8,590 bases of DNA from Gemmatimonadaceae bacterium (lineage in GTDB: Bacteria; Gemmatimonadota; Gemmatimonadetes; Gemmatimonadales; Gemmatimonadaceae), in NCBI GenBank assembly GCA_025451425.1, contig JANWKK010000218.1, forward strand, positions 1 to 8,590, in the 5' to 3' direction. Below, in pieces: positions 1 to 4,711 of this stretch. Position 1 is the stretch's first letter; each line of letters begins with the position of its first letter. Both the position numbers and the translations under genes were made by a program. The notes below the pieces were generated by a model. It did no database searches, was not told the origin of the DNA, and saw nothing but the letters and a program-made list of their open reading frames with translations.

Positions 1-28
1 AGCGGACAAGTATTGAGCGAGGCATGGC

Positions 29-53
29 GCTCTAGCCTCTGAGCTACAGGTGC
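29..53 (-). pseudogene. tRNA 5'-half-like fragment (tRNA-Arg-like)
   Basis: Read on the minus strand, this stretch has the layout of a tRNA 5' half: a 7-nt acceptor-like strand (GCACCTG), the TA linker, a D-stem GCTC/GAGC and an 8-nt D-loop (AGAGGCTA). The wording is closest to bacterial tRNA-Arg 5' ends as I remember them. The next bases (28 down to 1) do not form a 5-bp anticodon stem, so the tRNA is not intact. It could be a decayed gene, a truncated copy left at an integration site, or a chance resemblance. No matching 3' half lies next to it. Confidence 0.35.
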
Positions 54-194
54 ATCGTCGACAGTGCGGTGCTCGCCCCGCGGATATGTAGTCGCGCTTG
101 GCTGCCCCTAACGACCGGGCTATCTCGATGAGAGGTTGATAACCGATAACCAAGCAGCCTCGACCCACGAGTGAGCAGATATTTATCATGGCAA
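54..194. other. No gene or signal recognised
   Basis: Open frames crossing this stretch have arginine-, serine- and cysteine-rich translations with no recognisable domain, and no Shine-Dalgarno precedes them. I see no promoter, hairpin or repeat that I would defend. Confidence 0.5.
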
Positions 195-197
195 GGC

Positions 198-235
198 GAC
201 GAGCCCCGGAGTCGAACCGGGTTACCCGATAACCC
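198..235 (-). pseudogene. tRNA-like 3' fragment with T-arm
   Basis: On the minus strand, bases 221-205 form a textbook T-arm: 5-bp stem CCCGG/CCGGG around the 7-nt loop TTCGACT. A 7-nt acceptor-like strand (GCTCGTC) follows at 204-198. Just upstream, 235-219 form a 5-bp stem with a 7-nt loop (ATCGGGT), which looks like a proline CGG anticodon arm with U33 and G37. The two arms share three bases, so both cannot form in one normal tRNA. There is no D-arm, no matching 5' acceptor strand at the right distance and no CCA. I read it as a rearranged or decayed tRNA. Confidence 0.35.
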
Positions 236-245
236 TAGAGCAGCG

Positions 246-299
246 GCCCACACCGAGTGTGCGGCGCGGACGAGGAGTGTCGAGGGCGCACTCGCGCCC
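246..299. other. Two adjacent perfect hairpins
   Basis: Bases 249-261 form CACAC-CGA-GTGTG, extended by GCC (246-248) pairing with GGC (263-265) across one bulge. Bases 284-299 form GGGCGC-ACTC-GCGCCC, a 6-bp stem with a 4-nt loop. Neither is followed by a T-run on either strand, so they are not simple terminators. They sit between the tRNA-like fragment and the next hairpins, and may belong to a structured transcript or to decayed tRNA spacers. Confidence 0.4.
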
Positions 300-315
300 A
301 GCCATGGTTGCAGGA

Positions 316-390
316 TGCCAGCCGGCGCATGCGGTGCCTCGCTCTGGGAGTCGCGTTCCCGAGCTCGACGACACACACCACCGGCTGGCA
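316..390. other. 10-bp inverted repeat enclosing 55 bases
   Basis: TGCCAGCCGG at 316-325 is perfectly complementary to CCGGCTGGCA at 381-390. The enclosed bases contain the near-copy of the small-RNA 5' end (344-362), which itself folds as GGGA/TCCC. The right arm shares its TGGCA with the hairpin at 386-413, so only one of the two pairings can form at a time. No function can be assigned. Confidence 0.35.
344..362 (+). repeat. Inverted near-copy of the small RNA 5' end
   Basis: The 19 bases here match the first 18 bases of the putative small RNA (841 down to 824 on the minus strand) except for one extra T. The two copies are in opposite orientation, about 460 bases apart. No promoter of the kind found at 850-878 precedes this copy, and the rest of the RNA is not conserved beyond it. 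It may be a decayed second RNA copy or the end of a short inverted-repeat element. Confidence 0.45.
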
Positions 391-413
391 GTTTAAATGA
401 TGTAAAACTGCCA
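386..413. other. Hairpin, 9-bp perfect stem
   Basis: TGGCAGTTT (386-394) pairs with AAACTGCCA (405-413) around a 10-nt AT-rich loop. The AT-rich core stands out from the GC-rich surroundings. No T-run follows on the plus strand. On the minus strand the stem is followed by GCCGG, so it is not a standard terminator. It could be an operator or part of a folded transcript. Confidence 0.4.
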
Positions 414-465
414 ATTGCTTTCGTTCCGACATCACTTGTCAAACAGCGATCGGCGCAATGCAAAA

Positions 466-496
466 CGCCCCACCTGCGCTCAGTGCAGGTGGGGCG
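466..496 (-). terminator. Strong hairpin, likely Rho-independent terminator
   Basis: A perfect 12-bp GC-rich stem (466-477 with 485-496) closes a 7-nt loop. On the minus strand it is followed by TTTTGCATT; on the plus strand no T-run follows. It therefore most likely stops minus-strand transcription coming from higher coordinates, such as read-through from the RNA promoter at 850-878 or from the amidohydrolase operon. Confidence 0.5.
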
Positions 497-499
497 ACA

Positions 500-727
500 T
501 CTCTCGTTCCCCAATCCAGTTCGGGCCTCGCAGCGCTTATTGAGCGCGTCCTCCCGTTCTGGATCCTGCACCGATTTGGCACTCGAGCTCGTCGCCGTAC
601 CCGACGGCGTCGATACGCGACGGACCACGGTCGCCGGACGCGACCATCGTCGCGCCGCGCTGCCGTTCCGTTGGTGAGTGCTTGAAAGCGATTGAAATCA
701 TTGCCGTTTGGTTGATCCTGGTGCCCC
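500..727. other. No confident gene; possible 54-codon minus-strand ORF
   Basis: Between the terminator hairpin and the small RNA there is no recognisable protein. One minus-strand frame runs from ATG at 701 to TAA at 537 (54 codons). It ends 40 bases before the terminator and shows a GC-rich third position in its middle part. Its only ribosome-site candidate (AGGAT) is weak and about 14 bases upstream, and the product resembles nothing I know, so I do not call it a gene. Confidence 0.3.
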
Positions 728-737
728 AAAAAACGAA
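728..737 (-). terminator. T-run ending the small RNA
   Basis: The closing stem of the structured RNA is followed on the minus strand by TTCG and then six T (733-728). A GC-rich stem plus a T-run is the Rho-independent pattern. Unusually, the stem encloses about 70 nt of folded RNA rather than a short loop. Confidence 0.5.
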
Positions 738-842
738 AGTCGCGTCCGATGATCCGCCCGGCGCATCGAGCGCTCGGGGTTGAGTGATCACTGCCGATCA
801 CTCGGCGTGAGTACTCGTGAACATCGGGACGCGACTCCCAGG
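728..842 (-). ncRNA. Putative structured small RNA, three-way junction
   Basis: This roughly 115-nt minus-strand segment lies just downstream of a near-consensus promoter and ends in a T-run. Its ends pair in a 17-bp stem (839-822 with 751-735) with one bulged C at 827. Two hairpins sit inside. The first is GAGT (816-813) with ACTC (785-782), a 2x2 internal loop, TCAC (810-807) with GTGA (791-788), a bulged A792, and GCCGA/TCGGC capped by the GNRA loop GTGA (801-798). The second is CCCG (778-775), bulged A774, GCGC (773-770), loop TCGAT, then GCGC and CGGG (764-757). The joining strands are 821-817, 781-779 and 756-752. I recognise no known family: 5S rRNA, SRP RNA, tmRNA and RNase P signatures are absent. 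It could be a stand-alone small RNA or a leader riboswitch with a terminator. The structure was drawn by eye; the start site is estimated from the promoter. Confidence 0.55.
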
Positions 843-849
843 GGGGAGC

Positions 850-878
850 ATTCTATGCGCTGCCGCTTTTACTGTCAA
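850..878 (-). promoter_or_regulatory. Sigma-70-type promoter
   Basis: On the minus strand the -35 box is TTGACA (878-873, six of six), the spacer is exactly 17 bp (872-856) and the -10 box is TAGAAT (855-850, five of six). The start site should fall near 839-844, at the 5' edge of the structured RNA. This is much the strongest promoter match I see in the window, and no protein gene begins behind it. Confidence 0.75.
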
Positions 879-891
879 CCCCCCATGGCAG

Positions 892-974
892 TTAACCGCA
901 GAGAGCGCCGAGGCCGCAGAGAATCAATTCTCAGTTGATTTCTTCAGGTCCCTCTGCGTGCTCTGCGGTTTTAA
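892..974. repeat. Dispersed 'CGCAGAG' inverted-repeat element
   Basis: AACCGCAGAG at 894-903 is the exact inverse of CTCTGCGGTT at 961-970. Each arm contains a second degenerate CGCAGAG unit (914-920, and CCTCTGCG at 951-958). The centre has smaller palindromes: GAGAAT/ATTCTC, and AATCAA/TTGATT around 7 bases. This wording (ACCGCAGAGN...CTCTGCGGT) is familiar from dispersed intergenic repeats in many GC-rich soil bacteria. It begins four bases past the amidohydrolase stop. On the minus transcript it can fold into a long stem that may protect or end the mRNA, though no T-run follows. Confidence 0.6.
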
Positions 975-978
975 ATCG

Positions 979-2406
979 TCAGCTAATGCCTACTCGGCCC
1001 TTGACCGACGCAATCAACTTCGCCGAGTCGTAGCCAACTCCATCTTTGAACACGGTCGTGACTTTGCGAATCGTGGATGGATCAGCCGCGAGGTCGCCAT
1101 TCAGCACGACGAGATCCGCCGTCTTCCCCGCTTCGATCGTGCCCGTCTTCCCGTACACTCCCAGAATCTTCGCGCCATTCGCGGACATGATTTGTACGGC
1201 CTGCTGCGGTGTGAATCCGGCTTCAATAAAGAGCTCGTAGTTCCGCTGATCGCCGAATCCCGGCAATGCGCCGCCGAAACCCGTCGGATCGACGCCGGCC
1301 GCGAGTAGGCCGCCTGCTTCGACGAACTCCTTCTCGAATGCCATCTGGTTCTTCAGCATCTCGGAAGTGAACATCCAGTTCGACGACGTGTCGATGTACG
1401 AGCGAACGTTGAGATAGGCCGTCTTCACTTCAGGCGCCATCGCGTCAAGCGTGCGCTCATCGCTCACGGGGCGGTTTTTGAAGAATGGCTCGAAGACCGC
1501 GAGCGTCGAGGTCATCGGTACCTTGTGATCGACCATCTTCTTAATCGTTAGGTGCGCGACGTCGCCCGACGCGTTTGCCGCGCCGACGCGAGTCATGCTG
1601 TTCGCCGGGCAGACATCCGGCTTCTTCTGCGGATCGAAATCCGTGTTCGTCATGAAGCCGTGCTCGAGATTATCGATGCCGAGGTCGACGGCCTCCTGGA
1701 ACGACACCGAGCAGAGGTGCCCCGTGACTTTGAGGCCGCGCTTGTGTGCTTCGTCGATCGCTGCCTTGAGATCGGCGCGCTTGATGTCGGTGTACGCCTT
1801 GATCCACGTCGCGCCTTCCTGCGCCCAGTACGCGACGAACCGCCGGGCCGCCTCAGGCGACGTGATCACCGCCATGTCGGTCGTCCCATTCGAGCCGGCG
1901 CCGGTGATGTATGGTGCGGTGAGGAAGATGTGCGGGCCGGGAATCTGTCCGCCATCGACGGCGTGCTTGGTGCCGATGTCTGCATATGGCGCAACCGACC
2001 CCGTTGTGCGGATCGTCGTGACGCCGGAAGCCAGATACAGTCGCGGCCCGCTGAACCCTAACGACGCCTCACGGCCGCCGGCTGCGGTGTAGAACAGGTG
2101 ATCGTGCATGCCGATCAGCCCTGGAATTACCGTTTGCCCGCTGAGATCGATCGTGCGCGCGCCTTGCGGGACGGCCACGCTCGCCGCCGCACCGACCGCC
2201 GCAATCTTCCCATTGCGAACGATGATCGTCTGATTCGGCTTCGCCGCGGCGCCCGTGCCGTCGATCACCGTGACGTTCGTGAGCGCGACGACTGGCTCGC
2301 TCACGGTCACGAAGTCTCGCGTCGTCTTCGACAGCGCGGAGACTGATTGCGCTTCAGCGTTTGTGGCGATTAAGGCAACCGCGATCAACGAGAGCAATCT
2401 CTTCAT
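979..2406 (-). CDS. Secreted amidohydrolase, imidazolonepropionase/prolidase-like
   Basis: The 475-residue product is a metal-dependent hydrolase of the amidohydrolase superfamily, expected to cut cyclic amides or dipeptides outside the cytoplasm. Residues 1-20 form a Sec signal peptide (MKRLL, hydrophobic core, AEAQ). The N-terminal beta-sandwich strand reads VIDGTG (47-52). Metal and catalytic residues are complete: H101 and H103 in HDH, K203 in WIKAY (the usual carboxylated lysine), H230 in TGHL, H249 in LEHG and D373 in GVDPTG. The C-terminus ends with the typical GTIEAGKTADLVVL strand (422-436). The start is backed by AAAGGAGG nine bases upstream. It is the second gene after the multicopper oxidase, 55 bp apart and probably cotranscribed. 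Related secreted members include Xaa-Pro dipeptidases and imidazolonepropionase-like enzymes; the true substrate cannot be read from sequence. Confidence 0.9.
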   Translation of the reverse strand: MKRLLSLIAVALIATNAEAQSVSALSKTTRDFVTVSEPVVALTNVTVIDGTGAAAKPNQTIIVRNGKIAAVGAAASVAVPQGARTIDLSGQTVIPGLIGMHDHLFYTAAGGREASLGFSGPRLYLASGVTTIRTTGSVAPYADIGTKHAVDGGQIPGPHIFLTAPYITGAGSNGTTDMAVITSPEAARRFVAYWAQEGATWIKAYTDIKRADLKAAIDEAHKRGLKVTGHLCSVSFQEAVDLGIDNLEHGFMTNTDFDPQKKPDVCPANSMTRVGAANASGDVAHLTIKKMVDHKVPMTSTLAVFEPFFKNRPVSDERTLDAMAPEVKTAYLNVRSYIDTSSNWMFTSEMLKNQMAFEKEFVEAGGLLAAGVDPTGFGGALPGFGDQRNYELFIEAGFTPQQAVQIMSANGAKILGVYGKTGTIEAGKTADLVVLNGDLAADPSTIRKVTTVFKDGVGYDSAKLIASVKGRVGIS

Positions 2407-2415
2407 TTGGTGTTG

Positions 2416-2423
2416 CCTCCTTT
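2416..2423 (-). promoter_or_regulatory. Strong ribosome binding site for the amidohydrolase
   Basis: AAAGGAGG lies nine bases before the ATG at 2406-2404. It fixes that start and allows independent loading of ribosomes on a downstream operon gene. Confidence 0.75.
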
Positions 2424-2431
2424 GAGGTAGT

Positions 2432-2463
2432 TGTCATCTCGAGAAGCGAAGCGACGAGGGATC
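2432..2463. repeat. Short dispersed repeat in the operon gap
   Basis: On the minus strand this reads GATCCCTCGTCGCTTCGCTT then CTCGAGATGACA. I recognise it as the 'CTCGCTTCGCTCGAGATGAC' type of dispersed intergenic word found in many soil-bacterial genomes. It spans the multicopper oxidase stop codon (2464-2462) and fills most of the gap before the amidohydrolase ribosome site. The call rests on remembered similarity; only one copy is in this window. Confidence 0.4.
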
Positions 2464-4639
2464 AATCAACGGTGAATCCCATCATCATCCCCGCCGACAG
2501 GTGCTCGGCGATGTGACAGTGTAGCATCCAGCGTCCGGGGTTCGATAGATCCACGAGCAGATCCACGGTTGATCCCGCGGGAATCAGCACGGTGTCCTTC
2601 CAGACCAGATTGTCGTTGCGCACTCCGTTTACTGCGAGCACCAGAAACCGTTGTCCGTGCAGGTGGATCGGGTGCTGCATTGCATGCATCGACCGGCGCT
2701 CGTTCGCGAGCCGCAGCTTCACGATGTCGCCGCGCTGAAACGTCCAGTCGATGTCCATATTCTCCTTGCCCGTGTCCGGATCGCGAAGCACCCACCGGAT
2801 TTGATCCGACGTCGATGCCCAGTTCATCATCGGCATCGTACCTGTCCACTCCACGGGAACGAAGTACGCCGAATCGAGAAGCATCAACTGACGACTCACG
2901 AACGGGAGATTGTGCGCTTCGATCGTGAGCAGGAGCGAGTGATCCACCGGCTTGTCGAAGTAGCGGCGGTACCGCTCGATGTCATTCGAAGCCGCCGTGT
3001 CCGCCCTCAGAGTGGCGAACGCGGCACCAAGGTCTGGCTTCGCGGGCACGGTGCCGACATGAACGATCCCCAGCGTGTCGGTTTCATAGAAGAATTTGCT
3101 GAACAGGTGGTCCAATCCTTGGACACGATTCACCAGCACGGCGTCGCCCGGCTTATCGAAGCGGACGTGCACGATGTACCGCTCGGCAGGCGCGATGACG
3201 ACGCTCTCCACCCACTGCTCGCGCTCGTAGTTCCCCGCATCGCTCCCGACTACTTTCATCTTCGCGCCGGGAAACGACAGGTTGAGCGTTCTCGTATTGG
3301 AGACATTGGTGAACAGAAAACGCACGACCTCCCCACGCTGTACGGTTGTCTGCCACGCCGGCTCCCCGTTCACGAGAAGGAGGTTGCCGAAACGACCCAT
3401 GAAGGCGTGCGTTGTTTGGTCCCTGCCGAAGGGCACCAGGTGACCGTCCTCTCCGACGAGAAGATCATCGAGAATTAGTGTTTCCTCACGATTCGCCGGG
3501 CCGAAATAATCTCTTCGCGGCGAGTGCACGAACAGATTGCCGTAGAGGCCAAGCTCCTGCTGCGTGTCTTCGCGGACATGCGGGTGATACCAATAGATGC
3601 CGGCGTCCGGGACGTGCACACGGTACAGGAAGTGGCCGCCCGGCGCGACTGCCTCCTGCGTAAAGCCGGGCACTCCGTCGAAGCGGTTGTCGAGGCGGAT
3701 GCCATGCCAGTGGATCGACGTCGGCTGATCGAGGTCGTTATCGAGTTCGACGAAGACCGTGGCCTGTTGCACGACCGAGATGAGAGGGCCGGGATACTGG
3801 CCGTTGAAGCCGAACATCGTGACGCGGTGTCCCTTGAAGGTGCGGCTCACTAACCCAGCCGTTAGGCGGAGCGTGTCGCCATCGCGAAGTTTGACGATTT
3901 CACGCGGCCTTGCCTCAGGAGCTGTTGAGCCGCCACGCGGGAGATACGGTGCGACGTTCGGCTTGAGCGCCATCTCACCTGGCAGCATCGTGAGATTCGG
4001 CGGCATTGGCACCGTCGTCCATTGCACCGAGTCCGCGCTCGACTGCATGCTCACATCGTGGTTCATGTGCTCCATCGGCTCGCTGCCGGCGCCAATCGAC
4101 ACGGCGGCCGCGCCAATTACGAATCGCATCAGGTCGGGCGGCTGGAGACGCGAGCTGGGCGATTCACCACGCAGCACGACGCGCCCAGTTGGCTCCTTCG
4201 CGCGCGCCGATCGCTCGGCGGTGACCAGCACGACGAACTTGTCGAGTGCGATCTCGGGCAGCCTCGTTGCCCCATTGCGGACCGCACCGAGCCTAACGAC
4301 AGGATACATGACGGGCGTCGCGAGCCACGCAACGTAACTCGCATAGGGGCCGAGGCTCGAGGGCGCTGGCAAGCCGGCGATATGGATCGTCGGCGCGTAG
4401 CGAATCCGACCGTCGCTCGTGACCGCGATCGTGAAGGGGCCGGGCGATCGCCCGAGCTCAACGCGGCCGCTCACGCCCTGGATGTCCGGAGTCGGCACCA
4501 ACGAGAGACAATACAGATCGCGACTCGCCACGAGCGTGCCAGCGGGCGCCGGGTCACACAACGACCGCTGCGCGTGAAGCGGAACCGTCGATGTAGCGAG
4601 CGCGAACACGACAATTAGCAAACGGGAAGCGTACATCAT
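2462..4639 (-). CDS. Secreted laccase-type multicopper oxidase, extended N-terminus
   Basis: The 725-residue product should oxidise phenolics or metal ions and reduce oxygen to water in the periplasm. The start at 4639 (or the next ATG, 4636) is chosen because a Sec signal peptide follows at once (residues 1-24, ending PLHAQ). The frame stays open to 4786, but that extension is basic, low in quality and would overlap the divergent gene. Cupredoxin motifs are complete: HWHG (310-313), HPH (352-354), HPIHLHG (656-662) and HCHIAEHLSAGMM (707-719), where C708 with H713 and M718 gives a type 1 site. Residues about 55-158 are extra and resemble the C-terminal domain of anti-sigma-K factors (ASYVAWL, then PTGRVVLRG). 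A Met/His-rich stretch (MEHMNHDVSM, 189-198) may bind copper. It is first in a two-gene operon. Confidence 0.92.
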   Translation of the reverse strand: MMYASRLLIVVFALATSTVPLHAQRSLCDPAPAGTLVASRDLYCLSLVPTPDIQGVSGRVELGRSPGPFTIAVTSDGRIRYAPTIHIAGLPAPSSLGPYASYVAWLATPVMYPVVRLGAVRNGATRLPEIALDKFVVLVTAERSARAKEPTGRVVLRGESPSSRLQPPDLMRFVIGAAAVSIGAGSEPMEHMNHDVSMQSSADSVQWTTVPMPPNLTMLPGEMALKPNVAPYLPRGGSTAPEARPREIVKLRDGDTLRLTAGLVSRTFKGHRVTMFGFNGQYPGPLISVVQQATVFVELDNDLDQPTSIHWHGIRLDNRFDGVPGFTQEAVAPGGHFLYRVHVPDAGIYWYHPHVREDTQQELGLYGNLFVHSPRRDYFGPANREETLILDDLLVGEDGHLVPFGRDQTTHAFMGRFGNLLLVNGEPAWQTTVQRGEVVRFLFTNVSNTRTLNLSFPGAKMKVVGSDAGNYEREQWVESVVIAPAERYIVHVRFDKPGDAVLVNRVQGLDHLFSKFFYETDTLGIVHVGTVPAKPDLGAAFATLRADTAASNDIERYRRYFDKPVDHSLLLTIEAHNLPFVSRQLMLLDSAYFVPVEWTGTMPMMNWASTSDQIRWVLRDPDTGKENMDIDWTFQRGDIVKLRLANERRSMHAMQHPIHLHGQRFLVLAVNGVRNDNLVWKDTVLIPAGSTVDLLVDLSNPGRWMLHCHIAEHLSAGMMMGFTVD

Positions 4640-4711
4640 GTCTACAAGTAAGCGTTGATCTCGCGCGGACGTGAGCCCTATTTGAGCGGCGAGACCCACA
4701 CGCGAGCTGCC
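4640..4711. promoter_or_regulatory. Divergent promoter region
   Basis: This 72-bp spacer separates the two operons and should carry both promoters. On the plus strand there is only a weak candidate, TTGATC (4655-4660), 18 bp, TATTTG (4679-4684). I find no convincing minus-strand boxes and no clear Shine-Dalgarno before either signal-peptide start. Shared control of the two operons is possible but not shown. Confidence 0.3.

Noticed and set aside
437..442. Second TTGACA on the minus strand as a promoter for the tRNA-like region
   Set aside because: The best -10 at 17 bp spacing is AGCAAT (three of six), too weak to call.
195..596. tmRNA: GGCGACGAGC (minus, 596-587) pairs with GCTCGTCGCC (204-195) next to a T-arm, about 400 nt apart
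   Set aside because: No GGTTTCGACGG-type 5' motif, no tag peptide ending in ALAA, no CCA. A 10-bp match of such GC-rich words is expected by chance.
711..720. TTGATCCTGG on the plus strand, like a 16S rRNA 5' end
   Set aside because: Flanking bases do not match 16S rRNA; only ten bases agree.
44..801. Long open frames on both strands between 44 and 801
   Set aside because: They are arginine-rich, lack ribosome sites and recognisable domains, overlap one another and cross the RNA hairpins. GC-rich DNA gives such frames by default.
728..842. 5S rRNA, because of size near 115 nt and three-way-junction topology
   Set aside because: The conserved 5S loop B/C words (such as CCGAACTC and GAAGTTAAG) are missing, and the arms are too short.
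817..1308. Plus-strand 163-residue frame
   Set aside because: Its N-terminal part translates the dispersed repeat (TAESAEAAE ... LCVLCG) and the rest is antisense to the amidohydrolase.
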